Assembly: GCF_001640805.2 (NCBI RefSeq)
Contig: NC_066847.1
Span: 24,543,504-24,607,503 of the forward strand
Direction of reading: 5' to 3'
Source: Lates calcarifer
Taxonomy: Eukaryota > Chordata > Actinopteri > Centropomidae
DNA length: 64,000 nucleotides
Below the pieces are notes generated by a model. That model was not told where the DNA came from. It did no database searches and saw only the letters and a list, made by a program, of their open reading frames with translations. Below are positions 1 to 12,369 of this stretch, piece by piece; positions within the stretch are counted from its first letter, which is position 1; each line of letters starts with the position of its first letter. The position numbers and the translations under genes were made by a program.

Positions 1-689
1 GGAAAATACACATGCAGATAGTATTAGCTTCGGGAATAGAAAGTTTTGGGAAGCTCCTGTGAAAGATGGAGAGATCCATCATAAAGTAAGAATGCAAGTA
101 AAGGAACAGGAGAACAGGGAGGGAAATCAAAATCTTTCTTTTTTTTTTTTGGCTAACTGTTCTAATGTTAATTTATTTCTATCCAGAAGTGAAATCCTAC
201 TAATAAATAAATAAATAATAAGAACTGTTTCTTATAGTGTTTCAGTTTTGCCCAGACTCTGCCCACTAAGCTCATCTCCCTTTAATCTAACTAGCAGCCA
301 TATTACCCACTGAGTTTTTTAACCACCACCAAAAAATACAGCAGCAGTACAACAGCAACAACCTTACAAAATAGTCTTTCAATATTTTCATATTCTGGGT
401 ATATTAATGGTGACTTCGATGCAGATCATATCAGTAATTGTCATTCATCTTAGACATCATCAAGTAAGATAAACAGAATCCTAGTATTAAATGGAGAAAT
501 CTTGGTCTGTCCGTCTGTCTGTCCTATAATCTTCTCGCTCATCCAATTGACTTCAAACTTGGTGGGTGTATGGCTGAGGACCCAAGGCAGTTGTCGACTG
601 TGAAGTTTTGTGAAAGCCCTGCTTGGATGAGAGATAAAGAGGCCCTTCAAAATGAAATGGGAGTCAATGAAGCTGGAGCTCTGTGTTGA

Positions 690-1580
690 AAAGCAGCTGT
701 ATGCAGTGGCTGAAAACAACATGGAGACGACTGCTCATTGCCTGAAGGTGTAGCTGTTTGAGAGAGACACTGCAGAGGCTCAGTCAAAGGCAGAAGAAGA
801 ACTTAAGAAAGATCTCGTATTTGAGAGGGCTCAAACTGAGAAGCTCCAGAGGAGACTGTGAGATGAAGGCAAGTCTTTTGAAAAAGGACAAGAATACTAA
901 GAAGACTGTGGCAAGATCCCAGGCTTCCCACTGAGCTCAGTTGGAGGAGCACGGAGCGGAGACCAGCAAGATCAAAGCTGCCCTCAAAAAGGGAGAAAAT
1001 TTACTGTAGAGTGAGCACCTCCTCTTGCAGCCGGAGAAAACCTCCTCTCGAGGAGGAGATGGTGAAATTCAGAGCCTCCTGTCTGGCACAACTGGGTCAG
1101 AAAAATAAGCTAAAGAGTGACTCTCTATGTACCTCAACTTGACCAGCAAAAAACCGACAATAACAACCTTGTGGCTGCTCTGAAGAAGGTTGACGAGCAG
1201 TTTGAGAGTCATTGTATCAAGTCATCCCTCCTTCAGACCACTGAGGACCTAATGAAGACTCTGCAGGAAAAAGAGCACACACACACACACATTTATATAT
1301 GTATGCTCATGAGGATTAATCAGTTGAAGCATTCTTAACCTCCAAACAGCATTTTCAGAAGGGCTGTTTGAGGATTCAGACTTGATTACACACAAAGGAG
1401 GCGAGGCCAAAATGTCCTCTGAGGAGAGAGGATCTCTCTTTGAGTCGCCTCAGGGTTCATGGGGAGTTCTTCCTTGTCTCCTTAGACAGCTTGTGCTGGG
1501 CACCTGTTGCTGATCTGAATCTGTGAGGCCGACTGAAAACTCCTTTTGGTTATAGAAAATGTAATAAAAATAGATTTTAA
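690..1580 (+). pseudogene. Decayed coiled-coil protein fragment, probably a retrocopy
   Basis: On the + strand, highly charged heptad-like peptide survives in pieces split across at least two frames. Examples are AEAQSKAEEELKKDL near 770-815, a second-frame piece reading LEEHGAETSKIKAALKKGENLL near 941-1005, and NNNLVAALKKVDEQFES followed by LMKTLQEKE near 1155-1275. Stops and frame changes interrupt the blocks, and no intron separates them. A polyadenylation-like AATAAA occurs at about 1562. A continuous, intronless but frame-broken coding-like segment suggests a processed pseudogene or an eroded exon cluster. I do not recognise the parent gene. No poly-A tail or flanking duplication was identified, so retroposition is an inference. 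Confidence 0.5.
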
Positions 1581-1774
1581 AAAATGATGGGGTAAGCACT
1601 GATGAGTTTGCATTTGCAAGTATAGTTTATGAATTATGATCATAATTATCATTGTCTTTCTTTTGAATCCAGGGCCAGAATTATACTTTTCTGACAAAGT
1701 TGCAAAAAAAAAAAAAAAAATGAAAAAGACAAAACAAAGTTTAAATAAAAACATATTATATTGTAATATTGTAC

Positions 1775-1835
1775 ATTCACCAAGCACTTTATTAGGAACG
1801 CAGTGCTAATACAGGGTAGGGTCTGACATGATTGC
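1775..1835 (-). mobile_element. Tc1/mariner-like terminus
   Basis: The segment contains CACTTTATTAGGAAC followed by GCTAATACAGGGTAGGG. This resembles the reverse complement of the 3' end of a common fish Tc1-like element, in which a short sequence ends the transposase and is followed by the terminus. The related internal transposase region appears at 57886-58660 on the opposite strand. Downstream of 1835 the similarity fades, so this is a fragment or a non-autonomous derivative. No second terminal repeat was located. Confidence 0.6.
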
Positions 1836-4167
1836 ACCATCTGATTCCACCTTTTGCCAGCCTGTGGATGTGAACTGAATCTGATGCACAGTGAGATGCA
1901 GAGAGCAGTGAGTTAAAGGCAGACCACTGACCTTGGCTTGTAATTACATTTGAGCATCTCAACCACATAATCAAGCCTGATGGGATCTCCATTACATCTG
2001 CCTCCTCAGGGGCTTGTACAGAGATGTGATAGAACAACTGCAGGATATTTTATCACTACATCGTCATTTCTGTTTTGATAACATAACTCTAACTAACCTA
2101 ACTCTAGAAACTAAGTAGGTCAGTTGCAGAGATGTGTAAAACTAACTTATGTAACTGTATGCAAAGAGAGAACCAAATCTCCTACAAGTGTTCTCTGTCT
2201 AAAGCACAGCTCAAGTTTTTTTTAACCCACCATTCAGAAAAAACAGAAGGAAAATGTACTTAATGCACTGTAGCCATGTTATCACATAATCAATCAATTC
2301 TCTTCTCCTCATGGAGATCATTTCATTCAGTCAGACTAGGATCCTGCCAAGTGCAAACTTTTCTGTTGAAAATACCAGGAGGATCACCTCATTTAGCACA
2401 AATGTACTGTGTGTGTTTTGGCACCAACTGATTTGCCAAGAAGTAGAAACTTGTTGCCATGCCTCTCTCTTTCCACTCTGAAGTCGTGATAAAGTCATCC
2501 GAAGAGTTTCTCATGGTGCAACAAGCTAACATCTTTGATTAGAGCCAAATACAACTTACCCACAACCTATTAACATTGATGCTTTGTTGCAGAGGGCAGG
2601 CGAGTCTCTCCTCAGCGAGGTCAGGGTCATAGACCTGCTGAGGCACAGTAAACAACACTTTCCCAGACTGCACCACACACACTGATTTCCCTAATTAGAC
2701 TGTGACTGTTTTCAATCTTACCTGAATTCCTCTGTGCTGATTAATGTGAGCGCAGGTCCTGTGGATACTTTCAGATGTGTGACTGCAAAGTGTCAGCTAA
2801 CAGAAAGTAACTGCACCCAGTGAATGTTTGTTTGGGTACATCATTTGCTATTTTAAACCTTGTTGCTACAGATCAGACTGAAGCACTGAAGATGGCACTG
2901 CTGCTTTGTTTCAACTCCCCTGAGGGTTTCTGTGCCACTGCAGCAATACTCTGAACTCAGGGTCATGGACAACAGAGGGAATACGAGCAAAGCACAGACT
3001 TTTTTCTCTCTTTACGCAGTGGCTACTACAGTAACATACAAGGAACACAACAAGCAGATTCCCAGTCCTCTACTCTCCACAACTGTTCAGAGAGGACACT
3101 TAGGTCTGTTCTTTGGTCCTGACATACCTTCATCCTCTCCTCCTTGAGCACTTTGTGAAGTGCTGCTCTGCTGCTCACATTACGTATTCATGTGAAGTTA
3201 TTAGGCTCAGGGAGCAGCGATATGGGCTTCAGTGGTGCATCTGCCTCATTAAGGAGCCCAGTATGAACTGTAGTTGTCCATCATATCCTGTGCAAAAACC
3301 AACATGGTAAAAATAAGCAGTGTATGGTTATTGTAAAAGAAAAGTGTTTTTATATTCAGAGATGATTATTAGGCTTTATAATATTTATAGGCTAAATATT
3401 GTCATTACTGGTTCAAATGTGCTGCTTCTTGCCTCTTCCACCTGTCCTCTGCAATGCAAGTAGCCACTCAGGAGACATATGGAGTAATATCATCAAGTAC
3501 CAAAGGGAAGTAGAGGAGGGCATGTGAAGATAATTGAAGTGCTTGTCTCTCTCCAGCTCGTGGCCAACACCTCACCTGCAGTTGTAGATACATGCTTTAA
3601 TAAACCATGGCTATATAGTCCAAAAAGGACTCAGTATTTCTGATGCTGTAACTGCACTACACCCACACTGTCTTCCAGTATTTGCACATCTTGTGTAGCT
3701 GATTCGGTACATCTTTTGTCCTAATGTCATGATGCTCAGAATAAATTACATCTGCCAGAACACTTGATCCCACTCTCCAGGTATTGCTGACATACTGTAT
3801 CATAAAGGTAGACACAGATAATTAGCCCTATTATCCAATTTTGTGTCAGACGGTCCTTTACCTCTTTGTCATCCACTATAGTTGTGAAACTTAGATCTCT
3901 TCAGGTATACCCTACATGTACTGTTACTGAAGGAACTAAACTTCGCAACCTGTCGATGTGAAGGATGCCACAGTATCTGCTGGCAGATGAATCCAGCTAC
4001 ATGCCTGTAAAAGGCAGACAAAAAAGTGTGTCATATTTTTTTTCTTTCACATGATGAAAAATTCAGTTTCTAGCCAAACACACTCTGTGTCTGGTACCTT
4101 TTGGCTGTCCTCAATTTCCTTACTCATTTTGTAATCATGTCTCTGTCTCTTCTCACATTTTCTGCAG

Positions 4168-7100
4168 CTGCTGCCCTTGGCAACCTGGTGTCTGATCTGG
4201 CAGGACTAGGGTAAGAATTTCACACATACACACACCGAAACACACATAGTTACACACAAACACGGGCGGCTATTACCCTTAAAGTTTCTGCGAATCGTGG
4301 CAGGTTGTGGGAGGACAGTGTAATTTATTTATTTTACTTTAATACCACTACACTGATATCACAGCAATACAGTGTTTTTTTAATAATATAAAGAGTCCTT
4401 ATTTTAATGACTTTTTAATGAAAAAAGTAGAGGTTTGCCATCACACTCTACTCCCTTTGGTAAAGGCTACATCATTAAATTGTTTAGTATAAAAAGGTAA
4501 TTATTGAATTTAGCTCAGAGGAAGATAAGCTTTAGCAGCAAGGGAGAAAATGAAATACAGCCACCAGAGGTTTGTCTCCCAGAGGAAAGAAGACTGTGGA
4601 TGCACAAAGCATAAAGGGATATTTCCTTGAATAAGAAAAGCCTAATAATTTAAACTTATCAGTGTGGCTTGATTAAATCGAGACAGTCTGAACGAGGTGT
4701 GTATAAATGAGGAAAGAGAGTGCAGCCTGCTTTAGCCAACCATTTCTGAGCTGATCAGGTTGTTTTACAGCTGTAGAGAGAAAAAAAAATATTAATGTTA
4801 AAGTAGTCATTAATAAATGTAGGAGATAATCATCATGTTGTCCATCCCACCTAATTTTGCATCTGTTGGCGTTATTCCTTGATTATTAAAAATACAAACA
4901 CTTACTTAAGCTCGATTCATTTGAAAGCTATCATAAAAGATAGTTTTACAAATAATTTAAATGTTAAATCACTTAAGAAATGATTTATATACAATTTTTC
5001 TGGTTTCCTAATTTACTTAATCAGACTGGCATTATATGGGATTTTGTTGTGCTGAGTTTGGGAGGGTTTTATGCAATATTATTTACTGGTGGTCTGTAAG
5101 CCACTCCCACGGCTGATAAACATGTCATCTAAGGGTTTTTGTACTATAGAGGTATATTTTGCATAAGTGTGGACATAGGTATCCATTATCCTTTTTCCAG
5201 TACCAATATTATGCTCTCTTATATCTCTCTTATTACTGACATAATAAAATCCCAATTTCACAAGATGTAAAAAAAATAAATAAATATCCAACCTCGCTAA
5301 AAGTACTTAATTATTTAGCCAGGATTCAAGCATTGTTTTGATCTCTGTTTTCCTCCTCTGGCTTTCTTCATTTTTTATTTTGTTTCCACTGACAGAAATA
5401 AAGTAAAACAAAACCATGTTTGTTCCTCCAAAATTATGCCATAAAAAGAATCAAAAGTGATTCAAAACAACAGCTACTAGGTCTGATCCCAGCAGCCCAT
5501 CACAGTTGTGTACAGCATGTGCCCAGGTTTCATCAATAAAAGCATAACAGGTTCCATGAAAACTGGAAGTTGATTATTTTCTCTGCCACAGTGATGTGTC
5601 TTTGATCCTCTACATGATTCCCTGCCTCCTAAGGTTCAACCAGCTGATCATAACTATTATCCACTTCAGAGCCTCCCAGTGGCCACAGGGACCGTAATCA
5701 GCTTCTTAACCTGCTTCTAAGACTAAACCAACCATAATACTTAGAGTACTAGAAAGAGCCTTCAACCATGTACCATCAACAATCTATTGGTTGTATTTCA
5801 GTGATCGTTAGTAAGGTAACAGATTATTGCTCTTGTTTAAATACAGAGAGAGTCAGTAAATAGACAGATACCATAGAGACTCTGCTGTTCACACCGTTTC
5901 AGTGTGATTGATCTACTAAGTTATTGTGGTCTCTGTAAACGCTCTCACTAGACACACTCAATTCTGCTTCTGTGCGTGCGTCTGAATTTCCTACTCAATC
6001 ATAATCGGAAAGTAGAGCCCCTGTGGCCAGTTTGTCAAGGTGAGACTGGATTACAGCAGACAAGGGAGAACTTTTTTTGTTTTTTTGATAGATTTACAGC
6101 AGTGAGTGTGAAGGCTGTTTGACTGCTACACAGGAGTCTGCAGGCATCCTTCACTGCAACATTTGCATCACAGCTTCTGTTCATTGCAAAGACAAAAGGC
6201 TTGCGTGTAAACATATAAACCCTGTGCTTTGGATAACTCTGGGAATCAGTGGCACTTGCGTGGCAGTTGAGGGGGTGAGTCATGTGTTGAGAAAGAAGCT
6301 CAGTAGACTTCTTGCTGAGATTGTTGGTAAAGTTTGATCAGAAGCTGACAGATGAGGAGGCCCCAGATACCTCTTAACTGCAAACTGTATAGGAATTTAG
6401 TTGGCTTAGATCCACACTGTCAGTTGCAAGTTAATATGCTTTAAAGTAGCTTTTATTCCACCATCTTAGAGACAGTTGGAGGCATGTCAGAGTAAAAAAA
6501 CAAATCTAATTCTGCGCCTTGAAGTTTTGCATGATTGACTTATTACTATTACACTGACTGTGTACTAAGGTTGCAACTAACTATAATTTTCTGCCTTCTC
6601 AACTGATAAAATGTCAGAAAATGGTGAAAAACTTAAATCAAATCATAATTTCCCAAAGCCCAGAGTAACGTCTTTAAACAGCTTCATCTGAACAACACTC
6701 CAAAATAGGTGGCACCACTTACTTCTTGGCCTTTTTGCTGAAACAAAATTACATCAATGATAAATAAATGAATAAAACTGTTGCAGACTGTCTACAAGAA
6801 ATGACCTGAAATGACTTGTTAACATGAAATACCTGTTCTCCTACCCATAAATTAGCATATTTTTTATGTTGTTCCTATAATTGGCTTAGATTACTACAAA
6901 CAGCTCTGCTGTTCACTTGGAATAAGATCAATATCCCCCTCAGGTGGTCTGGATGTAGTGATGTGTAGTTAAAACTTGGCTCATGTAGTTGGAACTGCCT
7001 AAATGAGCCAAGATAAAATGTTATGAAGTGCTTAGCGCTGAAAAAGGGAGGACTCAAGGATGCGGATACACCAGGGCGTTTTATTGTCCAAAGAAAACAA

Positions 7101-10100
7101 AGGGCCAAAAGGGCTGGGGAAGAACACAAAGAGGCCGCCAAAAGAGCGGTGGGTCTGGCAGGGTCTGGGTCCGTAACCGGAGCGGGGTCCGGGGAATGGT
7201 GCAGGTAGAAGGCAGATGAGGGAGGCCGGGAGGACGGGCTGGAGCTCGAGAGCCCGGACGACCAGGCAGGGACCAGGGGGAGCTAGAGGAACGCCACAGG
7301 AGAGACCACGTGAGCGACCTGGAGCACAGGGAGAGCACACAGGAGAGACAGGGCGAGGAAACAGCCAGGGACGCAAGGGAGGCACAGCGGTGTGGAAACA
7401 CGCTAGGGACGAGGAACGGGGAAGCAGCTGGAGGAGTAAGACAGCCTGAAACTTCTGGCAGGTTAAGGGGTGCACTGCTATGAAGAACTGGCAAGGAAGG
7501 GAAAACAGAGGGCAGGTTAAATAGGGAGAGTGATGAGGGGAAAGTGGAGACAGGTGTGGAAGGCTGCGCAGGTGTGCCTGGTCGTCGCTACACAGAGAAC
7601 TCAACCTCCGGCTCCGCCTCCCAGCCTGCAGCAAATGAGAAAAGAACACAAAAACAGAAAATAATCCCTGAACCCACCCCGATGTGGCCCCAGCTGCCGC
7701 ATCATGACATAAAAGCTCAAGGGATTGATTAAAATACTGCTAATATGCGTATGAACCTTGGCTTCCTTTAGATTCCATTTGCTGGACAGCCTCAAAAAAG
7801 TTTTGTAACTTTAGATCTCCCTGGTTAGGGTGGAGAAAGATGCTTTTCAGAAATATCTACTATACCATTTGAGTTGTTTGGTTGACATGCAAGTATACCT
7901 CTTCTACTCTTTCAGTAGGTGGCCTTCACCATAAAACCTTTTTTTTTAAACCTGTATAAACCTTTATAAAACCTGTTTTCTCTTTCTACGGATATAAACC
8001 AACACTTTTACAAACTCACTACAACTAATTTGTTTCTCCTAATTCCATAAATCTGTAGTCTGAGGATAGGGCTATACTATAAATCATCCATATTTTCTTT
8101 ATTAAATCAAATATAAATTCAAACTGTATTTCTACAGTTGATGGAGAGACAGTGGAAACACAGAGGTGAGAGCAGGGCAAACTGAAAATGACATGAAAAA
8201 TGATGAAGCTGTAAAACAGACTCAAACCTCAGTTTATGTGACTGTGAACCTGCTGATCCACCAGAATTCCCAGTGAAAGTTGAAGACATCTGCCTGTCTA
8301 CAAAAGCGTGCTTCTTCAGTCGTGTAATTGAACAACACAAATAAATGTAGCTGTCACCACAGCATGTTCCTCTACCTCTAGAGTCTTTTTTGGGTCGATA
8401 TTGTAGTGATTACTCTGTAAATCCTCCCACTCAATGTCTGTTTTCTTCATTTAAGAGACACTGACAGAGCTCTGCTGCTCTGTCTCTCTGCTCTTGTATA
8501 GAATTTCCCATATGTGTGTGTGTGTGTTTGTTTTGTGTGTGTGTTGGTGCCTGTGGTGAGAAATCTGTGCAATTACTGTATGTGTTTTTCATGTGTGTGG
8601 GTTCATGCTTGGGTGAATTTGTAAGATTTTCCTGCATGCATGTGTGTGTTTAGCAAACCAGCTGAATCTTGCTGATGTCCAGAATTTCTCTCATGAGTCA
8701 CTCTGACCGTTCAGAGCAGACGTTACTGATGCTCCTGCCCAGCTTGGTCTCAAACTGCTATTTTTTGTTTCTTATGGACACAATGCATCAGTGGCTTTCT
8801 GGGGCAGACAAGAGGGCCTGAAAAGCATTAATGCATTAGGCGCAGTTAGAGAAGAACGGGATGGAAACATAGAGGAGATGCATTATTGGGCTCCAGGGAA
8901 GAAAAAGTGGGGACCCAAATTTGATTCCCAGCCTCTTCTTCGTGTGTGACATCTCTGCCTTACACCATTTGCATCCTGGGATAAATTGTAGAATATCCCA
9001 TGATCGTTCTATTCTAAAAAGTGTATAAAGGCAATGAAGGAATGGATGATTAATAGTTACATTTCTTTTTTGTCAGGATTAACATATAGTGTGATACTTC
9101 ATTGATCCCCTCAGGGAAAATCTAATTTTGCTCATCTTCCTCTAATACAGGTTTATAGTCAGTATCTGTTACAGACCAGAGTAAAGTCAGTGTTTAGCTT
9201 GAGGGTATCTCAATAGGACGGATGCTTGTTCAAATTCTGGCTTAATCTAAGTTTGTCATGTTGAAGGATGATCTCTCTAATGGCACTCCACCAATCAACT
9301 ACCCACTTTGAAATCCTCTGTGCTGACTTTGATGCACATCCCTGCCAAAGGAACCACTGCTCCCTGCATCAAACTGTTTCCCAGATATCACCCGCTAATA
9401 TGAGAGCAGCTGACTCCCAACACAGCAGAGCACAGCTTGTTATTGTCCATGCTTTAGGGAATGCTTTGGTAATGCCAACAGAGCTGTTGTTCTAGAAACA
9501 GAACATGATACCAGGCCTTAAATGATACTTTTGGTAAATTTCATCATTTTTCTCTTTTTTTAAACACTGCTATATTTTATTTTCTGAAGCAAATCTGATT
9601 TCTTTTGCTTTCTGCTGTTGCAAGTGTGTGAAATATTTGGGCTGAATTTGACTTAAAGGTGGGAGCGTCTGCGTTATTGAGTGACAGGTAATGGACAAAT
9701 GAGAAGCTTTGTATGAACACAGCAGGCACTTTACAAGCAGAATAGAAAATGGAACACATGCAGTATATTTCCCTGGCTGTGACACTAGAGACTCAATTCT
9801 GCCCCCTGTTGCCATCACAGCGTTTAACAAGATTGTCTGTCCTGATTATAAGCAATTCATTTATCAGAAAGTTTCTATTTCTGCTATTTCTGCTCTACTA
9901 TGATGAAAGTCTGTGATACACACACAGACACACACACACCTCTCGCCACACACACCCTGGCCTCCTCTCCTTGTCTCCTTATCTTTCTTTAAAAATATGC
10001 TACTTGCCACTTATCACTCCCCTGACTCGACAGCTCCAGCTGCAGCTTATTTGTGTGCGCAGTGAACTGAGGATCCATTAGTGCCGGTGACTGAACCAGG

Positions 10101-12369
10101 CCTGGGTCTGTATATTGACTTGAATTTTTTTTCTCACACTGGAATTACAAGACATGCACTATATTTATGTTTTTCAGCAGTGTCAGAGTGGACACACGAT
10201 GTGACATGTGCCAGTAAAGAACAGCAGCTCTCTGTATTAAATCATAACTTTCAGTTATTATTTTGGTTAGAATGCTGTTACTGTTTGTCGTTGTTTTCAT
10301 ATATGTTCATATATATATGTGTGTGTGTGTGTGTATACTTATATGTTAACGGGTTTTTAAATGTGACACATTTTTAGTCTACAGGCTACAGTATGTGTGC
10401 CCCCTTATGTTCTGAATCCTTTTTAGTTGCTGCAGCATTCTGATTTTGCAAAAAACATAATGATTTAATTCTTGTTATTATAGTGGCAAATTTCACTATG
10501 ATTATGGCCAGGAGTAATACTGTTTTTATCTTATTGTTATCTTGCTCACAACCTTTATAGACGGAGGCAACAGAAGTGTCTCTACATTCAAATGTAGAAT
10601 AAGTGATTTTATTCACACGATTTAACACAGAAATCTTCAGAATTGAAATGAGAAAAAAATCTTTGGATGATTGATGAGTTTCAAATGTTACTGTGTTACT
10701 CAGTGAACACTGTTCTATCTGTCCATCCTCTGCAATCTGTCTTTATTCTGTCATCATGTAAAATGCTAAAGAGTGCTGGGAATAATTTGATTTATTCACA
10801 CTGGAGGCTCTCCATGTCTCTCCCTCTCTTTCGGTTATTGGAGATGATATTTTGACATCCTGCTGGGTTTATGAAATACAGCAGCAACAAGGAGCAGATT
10901 GGAACATTAATTTGCTGATTTATTTTGTTTGCCGTTGCTATCGATTACTTTGGTCGTTAACTTTGATGACTTTTCCCTGAGTGGGAAAGTACCATTCTGC
11001 AGGTCATAACATGTAATGCAGAAAAACATCAAACTATTATGTGATACTGCAACAAAGTGAACACGCATAAGAAATAATTACAGAATTAGCCTGAAGCCTT
11101 AACAAACACAGTGTCAACACAGTGTGTGCCACATTTGTCACAATGAAGGAAGGATGTTCTTTTGAAAAAAAGAAAGGATAATTTATCACATATATACAGT
11201 TTAAGTTTGACTCTTCTTTCTGTATTTCTTGTTCTTCTGTCCCTCCCTCTCTTCAGACTGGCAGGTTACGTGGAGGCCTTGGCGTCTCGGCTGGGGATGC
11301 AGATTCCTGACCTGAGCCCAAAACAGGCTGACATGTGGCAGACCAGAGTCAGCTCTCACACGGTTTGTACCATGATTCCTCACTGGAGCACACAACCCTT
11401 AACCCTGTCTCTGCTCTCTAACTGTCTTGTCTGTCTGTCTCGACTGAGACAAATAAACACTCAACATAAACCCAGTCAGAGTAGATATTAATAAACCTGC
11501 TGCAGAGAGCATCTTGATGGATTCTATTTGTTGTGTAATGCATTGTAAACATCAAACCAGGTCAGGTCTTTGTACAGTCACAGCAGAAATAAAAGTCTCC
11601 TGTGATGCGCCCTTTTGGTCACTCAGTCATTCTGCAAGGAAATTAGGCCTGAATGATTTTTAATATGCTGTGACTGCTGAAGTGTGTAATGTAATTAGCT
11701 TCAATTAGCTTCAGTGATTAGTCTTGCACTAAAAGGTTCCTGGTTGGTTTGCAAAAGTTCATGCCAGTGGTTCAGGCATGTTGGGAAATATATGTTTTAT
11801 TTTCTTGCACAAACACATAGAGGAAATGTCAAAGTGTAATGGACAATCAGTTGTGGGCTGTTAGAGTAGTTGTTTTTAGGCTTGGTAATCTTTCTTGCAG
11901 CCTTTGCCTGTTCAGTCTTACAGTAAGTAGGCCAGGTGCTGCATGAAAAGATTCAGTCAGATAAAATGATAATAAAGCTCCCTTGTGCATCAGTGACTTT
12001 AGACCAAACTGGATTAAATGCTAAAGCAAAACAAAGTAAAGTATAATGAAATAATGAGAGTCAGGACACTTTGGTGAAAAAAGTTACTTCTAAGTCGATT
12101 ATTTACTGAGAATGACAGGGATGTAAGGCTGAAATTTGTTTAAGTGTGAATGATTTAAAACATTTGCTCTTAAAATGTGTTTCAATATAATCTTCCTGCT
12201 TTCCTTCTCTTAGGGTAAAGCCATTGGCGTTGGCATCGGCTGCATCCTGGGCATGTTCCCTCTCCTCTTCTTCAAGGACGATGACGAGAAGAAAGAAGAC
12301 CAAGGCCAGACGGAGGCGAAGGAGAAAACGCAGTCGCCACCTGCTCCAACAGAGAGCAGCAAAAACTGA
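4168..12369 (+). CDS. tmem65: Transmembrane protein 65-like, 3' portion (last three coding exons)
   Basis: Three exons join in frame: 4168-4210, 11257-11362 and 12214-12369. Introns begin GTAAG and GTTTG and end in AG. They encode about 101 C-terminal residues containing GNLVSDLAGLG, LAGYVEALASRLG, a PKQADMWQTR stretch and a GKAIGVGIGCILGMFPLLFF membrane segment. These correspond closely to the C-terminal half of vertebrate TMEM65, a mitochondrial inner-membrane protein linked to sodium/calcium exchange and to cardiac intercalated discs. The tail after the membrane segment is acidic and lysine-rich and is longer than in human. The first exon listed starts in phase 2, so it is internal. No exon for the family's N-terminal half was found in 1-4167, so the gene begins before the window. 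The family call is firm. Whether this is the tmem65 orthologue or a teleost paralogue is not, because human TMEM65 does not neighbour MBOAT1. Confidence 0.9.
4211..11256 (+). other. tmem65-like intron
   Basis: A 7.0-kb intron bounded by GTAAG at 4211 and a pyrimidine tract plus AG at 11256. It contains the solo LTR at 7019-7709, (TG)n tracts at about 8513-8545 and 10316-10335, and (CA)n at about 9917-9940. A short stretch at about 9095-9120 (TTCATTGATCCCCTCAGGG) is reminiscent of a fish repeat tail. No exon was recognised inside, and the open frames look like chance frames. Confidence 0.7.
7019..7709 (-). mobile_element. Solo LTR of a retrotransposon (Gypsy/ERV type not resolved)
   Basis: A 691-bp GC-rich island sits in AT-rich intron. 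Read on the minus strand it starts TGTCATGATG and ends TTCATAACA, the short TG...CA inverted ends typical of LTRs. Both sides are flanked by the same 5-bp sequence TAAAA (7014-7018 and 7710-7714), a target-site duplication. Inside, on the minus strand, are a TATA-like TATTTAA (7518-7524) and a polyadenylation signal AATAAA (7080-7085), in the order expected for U3-R-U5. No gag or pol sequence lies next to it, so the internal part was probably lost by LTR-LTR recombination. A 5-bp duplication suits Gypsy-like elements, but other LTR groups also make 4-6 bp, so the family is left open. Confidence 0.8.
11363..12213 (+). other. tmem65-like last intron
   Basis: An 851-bp intron between the exons ending at 11362 and starting at 12214. 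It begins GTTTG and ends in a pyrimidine-rich tract with TAG. A run of CTGT/CTGTCT repeats lies near 11420-11450. Nothing else is recognisable. Confidence 0.75.

Larger units (their letters stand above)
1..4167 (+). other. tmem65-like intron (5' part of window)
   Basis: No functional coding exon is recognisable here. The AG acceptor of the tmem65 exon at 4168 follows a pyrimidine tract, so this interval is intron at least near its 3' end. It contains a decayed coiled-coil pseudogene (about 690-1580), a Tc1-like transposon terminus (about 1775-1835), a (CA)n tract at 1275-1290 and a poly-A run near 1704-1721. A segment at about 500-690 (phrases such as CAATTGACTTCAAACTTGG) resembles a repeat seen in other fish sequences, but I cannot name it. 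The remaining DNA is AT-rich without visible features. Confidence 0.7.

Noticed and set aside
7032..7649. Open frames of 205 and 137 residues in the GC-rich island
   Set aside because: They lie inside the solo LTR, show no gag, protease or polymerase motifs, and are Pro/Ser/Leu-rich as expected from C-rich noncoding sequence.
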